From Planctomycetia bacterium (GTDB taxonomy: Bacteria > Planctomycetota > Phycisphaerae > UBA1845 > Fen-1342): 64,000 nt of DNA. The notes under the pieces are model-generated. The model made no database searches. It worked only from the letters and a program-made list of their open reading frames with translations, and had not been told where the DNA came from. The stretch is taken from positions 2,974,616 to 3,038,615 of the forward strand of contig CP054190.1 in NCBI GenBank assembly GCA_015709575.1. The letters are read 5' to 3'. This document shows positions 11,180-19,896 of the stretch, one piece after another. The position numbers and the translations under genes are program-made. Numbering within the stretch: position 1 is the stretch's first letter; each line of letters opens with the position of its first letter.

Positions 11180-11943
11180 CGATCGAACCTCCCCAGCCCG
11201 ATTCCGGCTCGCTGCCGCCCGCGGCCGAGCCGCGCGCACGGCCGGGCGATGTCCAGCCGCCGCGCAGTGTGTACCGGGCGGTGGTCGAGTTCGCCGTGCA
11301 GGGCGATCTGCGCTACCTGTCGCACCACGAGGAACTGCGCGTGCTGCAACGGGCACTGACCCGCGCCGGCTGGCCGGTGGCATATTCGCAGGGCTTCAAC
11401 CCGCGGCCGCAGGCGGCGCTGGCGCTGCCGCGAAACCTGGGCACGTCTTCGGATTGCGAAGTGGCGCTGGTGGACCTGCTGGCGCCGCGTAGCGCTGAGG
11501 AGCTTGAGGCAGCGCTGCGTCCGCAACTCCCGGCGGATATGCCGTTGCGCAGCGTGGTGGCCCCGGCAGTGCGGCGCGCGCTGCTGCCCGAACGCGCCGA
11601 TTACACGGTGCAACTGGACACGCCGGCCGCGGCCGTCGCGGGTGAGAACATTCCGGCGCTACTGGCGGAACGGCGGCTGTTGATCCGCCGTGACTACGGT
11701 CCGGAAAAGCCCTCTCGCCCGGCCGACATCCGCCCGTACATCGAATCGCTGCGAATGGAGGGGCTGACGCTGCACATCGAGCTGTCGTTCGAGCAGCAGC
11801 GCAGCGCGCGGCCCAGCGAGATATTGAACCTGTTAAAACTGCCGCCCGGCGAATTTGATCACTGGATCCATCGCCGGCGGATCACCTGGAACATCAGCGC
11901 GGCGGCCCTGTGGGCCGGTCCGCAGACAATCGAAAGAGGATAG
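11176..11943 (+). CDS. DUF2344 (radical-SAM-associated) protein
   Basis: A stand-alone DUF2344 protein of 255 residues. The family is usually fused to or adjacent to a B12-binding radical SAM enzyme and next to RNase E/G; its biochemical role is unsettled. Motifs include FAVQGDLRYLSHHEELRVL and AYSQGFNPRPQAALALP. The GTG start overlaps the ptsI stop (GTGA) and has GGAG six bases upstream. The stop is four bases before the TTG of the RNase gene. No radical SAM partner gene lies in this window. Confidence 0.82.
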   Translation: MTIEPPQPDSGSLPPAAEPRARPGDVQPPRSVYRAVVEFAVQGDLRYLSHHEELRVLQRALTRAGWPVAYSQGFNPRPQAALALPRNLGTSSDCEVALVDLLAPRSAEELEAALRPQLPADMPLRSVVAPAVRRALLPERADYTVQLDTPAAAVAGENIPALLAERRLLIRRDYGPEKPSRPADIRPYIESLRMEGLTLHIELSFEQQRSARPSEILNLLKLPPGEFDHWIHRRRITWNISAAALWAGPQTIERG

Positions 11944-11947
11944 AAAC

Positions 11948-14830
11948 TTGGCGAAGGAAAAGAAGAAGGTCGCGCGCAAGAGCGCACCGAAGCCCCGCAA
12001 GAAGAGCACCGGAGCCGACAAGCCCCATGAGGACGCGCGAAGCGCCGGCGCCGCCCCGATCGCGAACGTGGCCGCTCCGCGCGGCCGCACGCGAAAGCCG
12101 GGCCGCCCGATCGCGGCCGCGCAGGCTGTTGAGGGAATCGAGCCGCCGATCGAGCCGCCGACCGCGCGGGTCGACGTGGAGGAACACGACGACGACGATC
12201 GCGGCCCGGTGGTCGTGACCTCGCCGGAGAGCGAGACATGGGCGACGGATGCGCACCCCTCGCGGACGCCACGCGGGCGGCGCAGCGGGCGGCCGGTCGC
12301 GCCGCGCGAGGTGACCGCGCCGGGCGCGGTGGTCGAGAAAAGCGACCAATCCATCGTGGTGCGATTTCCACCGGCTGCGCCGCCGCCGTTTGCAGCGACG
12401 CCGGGCGCGCCCGCGGCGCGCAGCGCAACCCCTCCACCGGCCCCTGCGCCGCGAGCGCTGCCGGAGTTCGACGACGATGACGACACGCCGCAGCCCGGCA
12501 CCGCAGCGCCCGCGGAGCGCGAGCAGGGCGAGCGCCGCGGCCGACGTCGCCGTGGCGGGCGCGGGCGCGGGGGGCGAAACAGGGGCGAAGGCGGCGACGC
12601 CCGGCCGGACGCGCGCAGCGCGGCCGATCGAGGCGGTGCAGGGCCGCAGCGCCCCGCGTCGGATCGCAGTCAGCGCGATCAGGCCGGCCGCACGGACCGT
12701 GGCCCGGCGGACCGTGGCCCATCCACTCGCGGCCCGGCGCGCGAGCAGCCGGTCCCGCCTGGTGGCCCGCAGCCTTCAGAACCGGCCGGACGCGACAGCG
12801 ACGGAGCCGGGGACGAGACCGATGCGGATCGCGACAAGCTCTCACCAAGCCAGAAGCGCCGTTTGCGGCGCAAGCGCCGGCAGGGCTCGCGCGAACCGGA
12901 GGGTCGGCCGACGGGCGCCCCGGCGAACCCGCCGCCGGCAGTGCCCGAGGATGAGGACGCTGAAACCAGCGCGGCGCTTCGCGAGGATGAGGACGATGGG
13001 GACGAGGGCGCGGAGCCGCCGGCGCCCACAGCGCCGACAGCCCGCGAGGAGCGCGACTCCGATCGCGAAGAGGGCGGGCGGCGGCGCGGCCGGGGGCGCG
13101 GGCGCGGAAGGCGTCGCGGCGGGCGATCGCGCGATCGCGAGTTCGACCGCGACGCGCCGACCGAGATTCTGGACGACGACCTGGAGCCGCCGTCGGACGA
13201 TCGCGAGCCGGACGTGCGTGAGCGGGCCGTTGCGGTGGTCCATGAACCGGACGTTGCCGCCGACATCGACGACGAGGAGGAAGTCGAGGTCAGCGGCCCG
13301 CCGGGCAAGCGCGAAATGCTGATCAACTCCGTGCCGATGGACGAGTCGCGCATCGCGATTCTCAACGACGGCAAACTGGAGGAGATCTACATTGAGCGCC
13401 GCTCGGCCGAAAACCACGTCTTCAACATCTACAAGGGGATCGTCACCAACGTCGAGTCCAGCATCCAGGCCGCGTTCATCGACTTCGGGCTGGGGAAGAA
13501 CGGCTTCCTGCACATCTCCGACCTGCACCCGCGCTACTTCCCGCACGGCGGCCGCGACACCGAGACGGTCGGCCGCAAGACGCCGCGGCGCGCCCGTCCC
13601 CCGATCCAGCGCTGCCTGCGCCGCGGGCAGGAAATCGTGGTGCAGATCACGAAGGAGGGCATCGGCACCAAGGGGCCGACGCTGACGACATACCTGAGCA
13701 TCCCGGGCCGCTTCCTGGTGATGATGCCGGGCATGGCGCGGCTCGGCGTTTCGCGCAAGGTGGAGGACGACGACCTGCGCGGAACGCTGCGCGACATCGT
13801 GCACGAGCTGGAACTGCCGGAGGGGATGGGCTTCATCGCCCGCACCGCGGCGGTCGGCCGATCGAAGCGCGAGCTGCAGACCGATCTGAACTACCTGCTG
13901 CGGCTGTGGCGGGCGGTTGATCGCCGCATGCAGGAGCTGCGCGCCCCGGCGGAGCTGTTCCGCGAATCGGACCTGGTGGTGCGCACCATCCGCGACGTCT
14001 TCACGGACGACGTGGCCCGAATTCTGGTCGATGACCCGAAGGTCGCCGACCAGGCCCGGCAGTTCCTGTCGATCTTCAACCCCCGCGCCGCGGACCTGGT
14101 GCAGGAGTACACCGACACCGTTCCGCTCTTCCACCGGCACGGCATCGAGCAGGAGCTGGAGCGGCTGCACTCTCGGCACGTGCCGCTGCCGGCGGGCGGC
14201 TCGCTGGTGATCGATCAGACCGAGGCGCTGGTGGCGATCGACGTGAACAGCGGGCGCTACCGCGTCGAGGATGACGCCGAGCAGACCGCCTACAAGATCA
14301 ACCTGGAGGCGGCGGACGAGATTCCGCGGCAGTTGCGGCTGCGCGACCTGGGCGGCGTGATCGTCTGCGACTTCATCGACATGCGCGAGGAGCGCCACCG
14401 GCGCGAGATCGAGCGCCGGCTGGTTCGCAACCTCAAGCAGCACAAGGAACGCGCCAAAGTGCTGCGGATGAGCAGCTTCGGCATCATCGAGCTGACCCGC
14501 CAACGGCAGCGCGCCAGCCTGCAGCGCAGCGTCTACCAGGACTGCGCGCACTGCCGCGGCACCGGGCTGGTCAAGAGCGCCGAATCGGTGACGCTGGACG
14601 TGATCCGCCAGGTGCAACTGGCCGTGACGCGCGACAACGTAACGCAGATCGAGGTGAGCGTTTCGCCGGAGGTGGCCTTCCAGATCCAGAACCGGCGGCG
14701 CGGCATGCTGCACGAGCTGGAGACGCGCTATCGACGCAGCATCTGGATCAAGCCCGAGCCGGTCTACGGGCTGGACCAGGTGCAGATCCAGTGCTTTGAC
14801 GTGCGCGGGCGCCCCGTGGCGCATCACTGA
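11948..14830 (+). CDS. rng: ribonuclease E/G with long N-terminal disordered extension
   Basis: Endoribonuclease of mRNA decay and rRNA/tRNA processing. The catalytic core occupies about residues 452-960: S1-like region from NIYKGIVTNVESS (about 492), catalytic Asp765 (IDVNSG) and Asp808 (CDFIDM), and zinc-link Cys866 and Cys869 (CAHCRGTG). The spacings 43 and 101 are those of E. coli D303-D346 and D303-C404. The first 450 residues are low-complexity Arg/Gly/Pro/Asp/Glu, with RGGRGRG blocks that could bind RNA or partners, as in actinobacterial RNase E. The TTG start is preceded by GAGGA and lies four bases after the DUF2344 stop; an ATG at 11855 inside that gene is less likely. Confidence 0.93.
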   Translation: MAKEKKKVARKSAPKPRKKSTGADKPHEDARSAGAAPIANVAAPRGRTRKPGRPIAAAQAVEGIEPPIEPPTARVDVEEHDDDDRGPVVVTSPESETWATDAHPSRTPRGRRSGRPVAPREVTAPGAVVEKSDQSIVVRFPPAAPPPFAATPGAPAARSATPPPAPAPRALPEFDDDDDTPQPGTAAPAEREQGERRGRRRRGGRGRGGRNRGEGGDARPDARSAADRGGAGPQRPASDRSQRDQAGRTDRGPADRGPSTRGPAREQPVPPGGPQPSEPAGRDSDGAGDETDADRDKLSPSQKRRLRRKRRQGSREPEGRPTGAPANPPPAVPEDEDAETSAALREDEDDGDEGAEPPAPTAPTAREERDSDREEGGRRRGRGRGRGRRRGGRSRDREFDRDAPTEILDDDLEPPSDDREPDVRERAVAVVHEPDVAADIDDEEEVEVSGPPGKREMLINSVPMDESRIAILNDGKLEEIYIERRSAENHVFNIYKGIVTNVESSIQAAFIDFGLGKNGFLHISDLHPRYFPHGGRDTETVGRKTPRRARPPIQRCLRRGQEIVVQITKEGIGTKGPTLTTYLSIPGRFLVMMPGMARLGVSRKVEDDDLRGTLRDIVHELELPEGMGFIARTAAVGRSKRELQTDLNYLLRLWRAVDRRMQELRAPAELFRESDLVVRTIRDVFTDDVARILVDDPKVADQARQFLSIFNPRAADLVQEYTDTVPLFHRHGIEQELERLHSRHVPLPAGGSLVIDQTEALVAIDVNSGRYRVEDDAEQTAYKINLEAADEIPRQLRLRDLGGVIVCDFIDMREERHRREIERRLVRNLKQHKERAKVLRMSSFGIIELTRQRQRASLQRSVYQDCAHCRGTGLVKSAESVTLDVIRQVQLAVTRDNVTQIEVSVSPEVAFQIQNRRRGMLHELETRYRRSIWIKPEPVYGLDQVQIQCFDVRGRPVAHH

Positions 14831-14871
14831 CCCGCGGCGCTGCGCCGGCCGCGGCCCAAACAGGAGACCCG

Positions 14872-15843
14872 ATGGACCCCCGAGACCTGGGCGAAGCGCT
14901 GCCGGCGCTGGTCAATCGCATCGTCGAGAGCTACCAGCAGGATCGCCGCACGCAGCACATCGACGGCGAGTTTCTCCCGTCGCGCACCGAGACCGTCGAG
15001 GTGTGTGAGCTGCTGCTGGAGCTGACCTATCCCGGCTTTGTGGGTCGAAAGGACCTGACGCGGCACAACATTGCCTATCACGTCGGCGAGTTGCTGCCGA
15101 GGTTGTGGTCGCGACTGATGCACCAGATCGAGCACTGCCTGTGCCATGACCTGGAGACGCGCGGGGCGCTACCCGAGGATCGGTCGCCGCTGCGGGCGCG
15201 CTCGGCGCAGATCGCACGGGAGTTCCTGGAGCGCATTCCGGACGTTCGCGCGATGCTGGCGCTGGATGTGCAGGCGGCCTATGACGGCGACCCGGCCGCG
15301 TCCGGCTCCGCGGAAATCCTGCTGGCGTACCCCGGCATCTACGCCATCACGATCCAGCGCTACGCGCATGTGCTGTACGGGCTGGAGGTGCCGTTGATGC
15401 CGCGGATCATGTGCGAGTTCGCCCACATGCGCACCGGCATCGACATCCACCCCGGGGCGAAGATCGGCCGCAGCTTCTTCATCGACCACGGCACGGGCGT
15501 CGTGATCGGCGAGACGGCGCAGATCGGCGACAACGTAAAGCTCTACCAGAGCGTCACGCTTGGTGCGCTCTCCTTCCCCAAGGATGAGCGCGGGCGGGTC
15601 ATCCGCGGCACGAAGCGCCATCCGACCGTCGGCAACAACGTGACCGTGTACGCCAACGCCACGGTGCTCGGCGGACGCACCACGCTCGGCGACGGCAGCG
15701 CCGTCGGCGGGTCATGCTTCGTGACGCAGAGCGTCGAGCCGGGGTTCCTGGTGTCGATGACGCCGCCGGTACTGAAGATGCGTGCCCCGGCTGTGCCGCC
15801 CAAGATCGCGGATCAGCCCTTTGAGCCGACGTGGGATATTTAA
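14872..15843 (+). CDS. cysE: serine O-acetyltransferase
   Basis: Transfers acetyl from acetyl-CoA to L-serine, the first step of cysteine synthesis. The 323-residue protein has a helical N-terminal half and a left-handed beta-helix of hexapeptide repeats from about residue 185: GIDIHPGAKIGRSFFIDHGTG, then VIGETAQIGDNVKLYQ, the GALSFPKDERG loop and GNNVTVYANATVLGG. His in FIDHGTG is the expected catalytic base. AGGAGA precedes the ATG. It is 41 bases after the RNase gene and converges on nuoB. Confidence 0.92.
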   Translation: MDPRDLGEALPALVNRIVESYQQDRRTQHIDGEFLPSRTETVEVCELLLELTYPGFVGRKDLTRHNIAYHVGELLPRLWSRLMHQIEHCLCHDLETRGALPEDRSPLRARSAQIAREFLERIPDVRAMLALDVQAAYDGDPAASGSAEILLAYPGIYAITIQRYAHVLYGLEVPLMPRIMCEFAHMRTGIDIHPGAKIGRSFFIDHGTGVVIGETAQIGDNVKLYQSVTLGALSFPKDERGRVIRGTKRHPTVGNNVTVYANATVLGGRTTLGDGSAVGGSCFVTQSVEPGFLVSMTPPVLKMRAPAVPPKIADQPFEPTWDI

Positions 15844-15900
15844 CGGGATGGCCGGAAAGGCTGGCAACGCCGGCCCCAAGCGGGCGACGGGCGACGCACG

Positions 15901-16539
15901 TTAGTTCGCTGACGCGGACTCGCCCAGGCGGCCGGACAGCCCTTCGCCCAGCGCGACGTACCGTGGCGGCTGCGCGACGATCCCCAGCCCGCGGCCACGC
16001 TCGCGGCTGCTCTTCACGCCGTCATTCGTGACGATGCGCTGAATCGCCATCAGCCCCTCGAGGATGGTCTCGGGCCGCGGCGGGCAGCCGGGCAGGTACA
16101 CGTCCACCGGCAGGAACTGATCGACCCCCTGAATCACGCTGTACGTGTCGAACACGCCGCCCGAGGACGCGCACGCGCCCATGCTGATGACCCACTTCGG
16201 CTCGGTCATCTGCTGATAGACGCGCTGCAGCACCGGCAGCATCTTCATGACCACGCGCCCGGCGCAGACCAGCAGGTCCGCCTGGCGCGGCGAAAAGCTC
16301 GGCCGCTCCGATCCGAATCGGGCGATGTCGTAGCGGCTGCACGCGACGGCCATGAACTCGATCCCGCAGCAGGCCGTGGCGAAGGGCAGCGGCCAGAGCG
16401 AGTGCTTGCGGCACCAGTTGATGCCGTGCTTGCGGATCATGTCCATCGTGTAGTCGAAGCTGGTGACGGTGAAGCCGTCGCCGCCCGTCACCGCCTGCGC
16501 TTCCCGCGTCACGCCCATCGGAACACGCCCTTTCGCCAT
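15901..16539 (-). CDS. nuoB: NADH-quinone oxidoreductase subunit B
   Basis: Complex I subunit carrying iron-sulfur cluster N2, which hands electrons to quinone. All four cluster ligands are present: Cys57 and Cys58 (ATACCGIEF), Cys123 (MGACASSGG) and Cys152 (LPGCPPRPE). The product is 212 residues with the chosen ATG, which overlaps nuoA by 31 bases; the next ATG at 16518 is also possible. The C-terminal 45 residues are variable and extend past the core. The gene is followed by the convergent cysE, so the usual nuoC does not follow. Confidence 0.93.
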   Translation of the reverse strand: MAKGRVPMGVTREAQAVTGGDGFTVTSFDYTMDMIRKHGINWCRKHSLWPLPFATACCGIEFMAVACSRYDIARFGSERPSFSPRQADLLVCAGRVVMKMLPVLQRVYQQMTEPKWVISMGACASSGGVFDTYSVIQGVDQFLPVDVYLPGCPPRPETILEGLMAIQRIVTNDGVKSSRERGRGLGIVAQPPRYVALGEGLSGRLGESASAN

Positions 16540-16958
16540 GCGTATACATATCCTACGCCGAGCACGGCGATGAAGATCAGCATTTCGACCAGAAAGAACG
16601 TCGGCCCGTAGCCCGCGGCCACCATCTGCTCGGACCACTGCGTCTGCATCGACCCGACCGGCTGTGTCAATCGTCCGAACAGGCTCGCCCACGGATAGAA
16701 AAAGACGATTTCCACGTCAAACAGCAGAAACAGCATCGCGATGATGTAGAAATGCACGTTGAATCGCTTGCGCGCGTCCCCGATCGGGTCCACGCCGGAC
16801 TCATACGTCATTTCCTTGACCGGGCCGGTGCGCTTGGGTCCGATCACGTGCGTCAGCACGAGAATCGCCCCCGCCAGAAAAATCACGAACAGCACCAGCA
16901 GCCCGACCACGGCCCAGTCGGCGGCCGCCAGCAGCATCGGCGATTGCAGCGTCATCAT
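16509..16958 (-). CDS. nuoA: NADH-quinone oxidoreductase subunit A
   Basis: Small membrane subunit of complex I. The 149-residue sequence has three transmembrane segments (about 14-37, 75-97 and 118-138) and the conserved motif [14 protein letters not shown] with [22 protein letters not shown]. Two ATG codons stand together at the start; neither has a clear Shine-Dalgarno. It overlaps nuoB, which confirms a two-gene nuoAB unit. The gene is divergent from the lipoprotein at 17156. Confidence 0.93.
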   Translation of the reverse strand: MMTLQSPMLLAAADWAVVGLLVLFVIFLAGAILVLTHVIGPKRTGPVKEMTYESGVDPIGDARKRFNVHFYIIAMLFLLFDVEIVFFYPWASLFGRLTQPVGSMQTQWSEQMVAAGYGPTFFLVEMLIFIAVLGVGYVYAWRKGVFRWA

Positions 16959-17011
16959 GGAGCGGGATTCTAGGAACGCATCGCCCCATACGCAACGCTC
17001 GCCGCCGCTCG

Positions 17012-17017
17012 TATAAT
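17012..17017 (+). promoter_or_regulatory. possible -10 element upstream of the lipoprotein gene
   Basis: A perfect TATAAT hexamer in the nuoA/lipoprotein intergenic region, 139 bases before the ATG at 17156. No matching -35 hexamer was seen. Confidence 0.25.
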
Positions 17018-17155
17018 CCCCCCGCTGGACACCAGTCTCATCTGTGCCGGCCGGTGACCGCCCCCCGCCCCCGTGGGTACGGCGGCGCGGATTTCCGGCG
17101 CAGGAATCGACGGGTCGCGCACCCGTCCGTGACAGATCAACAGGAGCCGTACCGC

Positions 17156-17629
17156 ATGGTCCGCCGCTTTGCCCACGCGCTTCCCGCCGTTGCGGGGCTG
17201 TCGGTGCTGTTCGCCCTGACCGGCTGCGAGAGCGGCCCGCCGAAACTGGAAGCGGCACACATCGTCGGCGAATGGGTAGAGCAGCCGGATCAGACGCCGC
17301 CAAACCCGCGCATGTCGCCCCCGCCGCGCCTGTCGCAGATGATGCGAAAAATCGTGTTCGGCGCAGACGGCAGCTTCAAGCTCATGCTCAGCCGGCCGGA
17401 CGGCAGCGGCTCGGACGAGTCGAAGTCGATCACTGGAACCTGGAAGCTGGAAGCGGGGAGCATCCACTGCGAGCCCGGCGCAAACAGTCTCGGGGCCAAC
17501 TTTTCTGCCTGGACCCCGCAACTGATCGGAATGGACCCGCCCACCAAGCACGGCGATCCGCCTGCCAACGAGTGCCGCGTCCAGCATACGGACGGGTCGC
17601 AGGCCCGTTACAAGCGCGTCGGATCGTGA
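17156..17629 (+). CDS. hypothetical lipoprotein
   Basis: Family not recognised. The 157-residue product has a positively charged start, a hydrophobic core and the lipobox LTGC (Cys near residue 23), so it should be lipidated and exported. The mature part begins with a HIVGEWVEQPDQ stretch. Its centre (KIVFGADGSFKLMLS ... GTWKLEAGSI) resembles the beta-strand pattern of small lipocalin-like or "GTWxLxxgxi" stress lipoproteins, but this is only a visual impression. AGGAG precedes the ATG. The gene ends 160 bases before ssrA. Confidence 0.75.
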   Translation: MVRRFAHALPAVAGLSVLFALTGCESGPPKLEAAHIVGEWVEQPDQTPPNPRMSPPPRLSQMMRKIVFGADGSFKLMLSRPDGSGSDESKSITGTWKLEAGSIHCEPGANSLGANFSAWTPQLIGMDPPTKHGDPPANECRVQHTDGSQARYKRVGS

Positions 17630-17789
17630 AATCGACCAAACCAGGCTGTTTCATCGGGCGGCGCGAGCCGGCTGTCTGAATCGGCGATAGAATCCGATAG
17701 AACAGACACGGTCGTCCGTCGGTGGTTGCACGCGGGCGACGTCCGGCCGGGCGTCTGCCCGTCTCTCGCGATCCGGCGTGGATCGCAAC

Positions 17790-18139
17790 GGGGGCGATCG
17801 GTTTCGACCGGGCAAGTTGAGGTCTGGATGGCGTGTCGAGGTTGTCAGGCGGCCTCGTAAAACACCTGGCACAACGTTAGATGCCAACAATGGCTATCGC
17901 CTGGCTGCCTAATTAGTGCAGCTACGTCGGCCGGCAACGCCCGCTAGCCGAACCGACGAAAACAGTGGGCTGGTTCGAGCGTTCCCGTCGGGTGGCGCCG
18001 GATGAGATAAAACCTGGCTGGGCGAGCGGATGGCCTGTCGATCGGCCTGCCGTGAGCCGAGACTCAAATCGGTCGGCTACACACGTAGATGTCCAGGCCA
18101 AAGTGCTTCGGGACGCGGGTTCGATTCCCGCCGCCTCCA
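17790..18139 (+). ncRNA. ssrA: tmRNA, one-piece
   Basis: Rescues stalled ribosomes by trans-translation. The 5' end GGGGGCG (17790-17796) pairs with CGCCTCC (18132-18138) as the acceptor stem, followed by discriminator A. The T arm is a 5-bp stem GCGGG/CCCGC with TTCGATT loop, and GATCGGTTTCGACCGGG at the 5' end matches the conserved tmRNA start. The tag frame begins at 17883 and reads ANNGYRLAA, ending with TAA at 17910-17912. CCA is not encoded. At 350 bases it has the size of an ordinary non-permuted tmRNA. Reading frames drawn across this segment are spurious. Confidence 0.95.
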
Positions 18140-18142
18140 ATC

Positions 18143-18188
18143 CGCCGCCGTTCGGTGCGAGCCTCGCGCCGGACGGCGGCGTGCGTTT
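18143..18188 (+). terminator. probable terminator of ssrA
   Basis: A strong hairpin begins three bases after the tmRNA 3' end: nine bases CGCCGCCGT (18143-18151) pair with 18173-18181, with a further 8-bp inner stem containing one wobble pair. It is followed by TGCGTTT, so the U tract is short. Confidence 0.55.
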
Positions 18189-18309
18189 GGCAGTCGGCGG
18201 GCGGGCGCGACGGGCGTCAAGCCTCAGGGTCATCCGCCGGAACGACGATTCACAACGAGCGTCCGAGACAATCGCCGAGCAGTTCGCGACATAGGCCGTC
18301 AATCGGCGA

Positions 18310-19383
18310 TCAACCGCGCTCAATCGGCTCAAACCGGAACACGCAGTCGTAGAGCGACGCGCCGAATTGTGCCGCGACCAGGGCGTCCTTGATCGTCGCA
18401 GTCCAGACCGCGTCACACTGAAATTGCGCCGCGGAATTGCTCTCCAGCGCCCGCCCCATCCCGTGCAGCATGACCAGGTCGGCGTCGGACGACTCGGCCA
18501 CAAATGCCGGCAACAGGCGGGAAAGGTCGATCAGGGACGTCCCGCTGCCGGTCTCGAGCACGTCGAGCTGCCCTTCGCCCATCCCGCGGGCGATCGAGTC
18601 GTCAAAGTCGGCCGCCTGCGCCAGCAGTTCGACCAGCTCGGCCGCGGTCACGTCGTTGAGCGCGGGACGGCTGTTGGCCGCCAGCGTGACGCGCGACCCG
18701 CGCCGCAGCATCCAGCCGACCAGGGGCAAGCACCCGAGCACGACGTCAGCGCCGGCGTTATCCACGAACATCAACACGCGACGGTACGGCGCGCCGCGCT
18801 CCCAGCGGGCGTGCCAGCCATCCAGGTCGTCCCGAAACCAGGGCCGCGCCGGCTGCGCAGCGCGCCAGGCGAAAAAATCGGCCCGGCCATCGAAGAACTC
18901 GCGGGCCGTGACTTCCGCGCCGAGGTCGAAGCGGTTTCCGGCCAGCAGTCCGCCGGCCAGCAGGTCGAGCTGCGCCATCTCGGGAATGGCGGCCAACTCG
19001 GCCAGCACATGCGCGAGTCGCGGCAACGCCGCCGCATTCTCGCGGCGCTTGATGTCCGCGTAGGGATCGGGATAGCCCCACTCGATGAGGAGGGCCTGCT
19101 CCATGTCCACCAGCTCGTACAGATCGGCCGCGCCGCCTTCGTCAACCGGGCGCGTGGTGAGATGAATGGCGCTGCGCAGCGCGGTAAGGAATGCGTCCAG
19201 TGTAGCGGGGGTCGTGCGCGGGTATTGAGCGGCGATCAAGCCGCCCAGCCGATCGGTGTATCTCAGGAAGGCGTCGCGCCAGTACGCACGCGCGGCGTCG
19301 TTTCCGTCGAACGGGTGTGCGCAACGCCGATAAGCCGGCCGCGTGATGAGCTGCGCAAGCGGCGCCGCCGGAGCGGGGAGCAT
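18310..19383 (-). CDS. DUF89/ARMT1-like protein (putative metal-dependent phosphatase)
   Basis: A 357-residue member of the DUF89 (damage-control phosphatase / ARMT1) group by its motifs: FVDNAGADVVLGCLPLVGWML, AANSRPALNDVTAAEL, GSGTSLIDLSRL and a C-terminal DAVWTATIKDALVAAQFG region. Family members are metal-dependent phosphatases acting on damaged phospho-metabolites; the substrate here cannot be read. The Asp and Asn in VDNAG are the expected metal ligands. The ATG at 19383 is the only suitable start after the upstream frame is discounted. It converges on ssrA and is divergent from the small lipoprotein at 19561. Confidence 0.75.
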   Translation of the reverse strand: MLPAPAAPLAQLITRPAYRRCAHPFDGNDAARAYWRDAFLRYTDRLGGLIAAQYPRTTPATLDAFLTALRSAIHLTTRPVDEGGAADLYELVDMEQALLIEWGYPDPYADIKRRENAAALPRLAHVLAELAAIPEMAQLDLLAGGLLAGNRFDLGAEVTAREFFDGRADFFAWRAAQPARPWFRDDLDGWHARWERGAPYRRVLMFVDNAGADVVLGCLPLVGWMLRRGSRVTLAANSRPALNDVTAAELVELLAQAADFDDSIARGMGEGQLDVLETGSGTSLIDLSRLLPAFVAESSDADLVMLHGMGRALESNSAAQFQCDAVWTATIKDALVAAQFGASLYDCVFRFEPIERG

Positions 19384-19560
19384 GACATTCAGTGTACGCC
19401 GATCCGGAAGTGGCGAAGCGGCGGTGCCGGGCCAGACGCGCGGATTGAATAGTCGGGCGGGCCGAACCGTCCAACCGCCTGTGGCGGCGTCGCGTGACGC
19501 CGGGCGACGAGGACAGCCCGCTGCACTCGCGGCGGACAAGCGAATGAAAGGAACTGCGCC

Positions 19561-19776
19561 ATGATCGCGCGAAAGCTCCTGATCGGTTGCGGTCTGCTCG
19601 CGGCGCTGGGCTGCGGGGCACTGGGATGCGACGACCTGGAAGAAGTGAACATCAGCCTGCCGGCGATCTCGATCGGCGGCGGCTACGGTCCGGGATATGG
19701 GCACAGCTACCCGTCCCACGGCTACGAGGTCGTGTACGAGGATTCGTACTGGTTCTGGGATGATTGGGGCTGGTGA
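19561..19776 (+). CDS. very small lipoprotein, Gly/Tyr/Trp-rich
   Basis: A 71-residue product, function unknown. It has a signal peptide with lipobox LGCG or LGCD (Cys 18 or 23). The mature peptide is acidic at first (DDLEEVNI), then GGGYGPGYGHSY and a terminal YWFWDDWGW patch. AAAGGA stands before the ATG, which supports expression. It lies between a DUF89 gene and the giant dockerin-like protein. Confidence 0.65.
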   Translation: MIARKLLIGCGLLAALGCGALGCDDLEEVNISLPAISIGGGYGPGYGHSYPSHGYEVVYEDSYWFWDDWGW

Positions 19777-19896
19777 GCAATCCGCGCTGCGGTTCCGATG
19801 GGAAATCGATCAACGCGACCGCCCCGCGGCCCAGCGCTTTTACGCGCCGGACCGCGGGGCTGCATCGCTTTCCTCACGCCGAACCGGATCCCTCGG

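Noticed and set aside
9146-11383. 745-codon minus-strand open frame opposite ptsI
   Set aside because: Antisense shadow caused by high GC; the plus-strand genes have complete family motifs.
12842-14827. 661-codon minus-strand frame opposite RNase E/G
   Set aside because: Low-complexity antisense product with no motifs; sense gene is certain.
17790-18309. Integrative element inserted at ssrA (a common attachment site)
   Set aside because: No repeated 3' tmRNA end and no integrase gene within the window.
17922-18503. 193-codon minus-strand frame across ssrA
   Set aside because: Overlaps the folded tmRNA and the 3' end of the DUF89 gene; nothing supports it as a protein.
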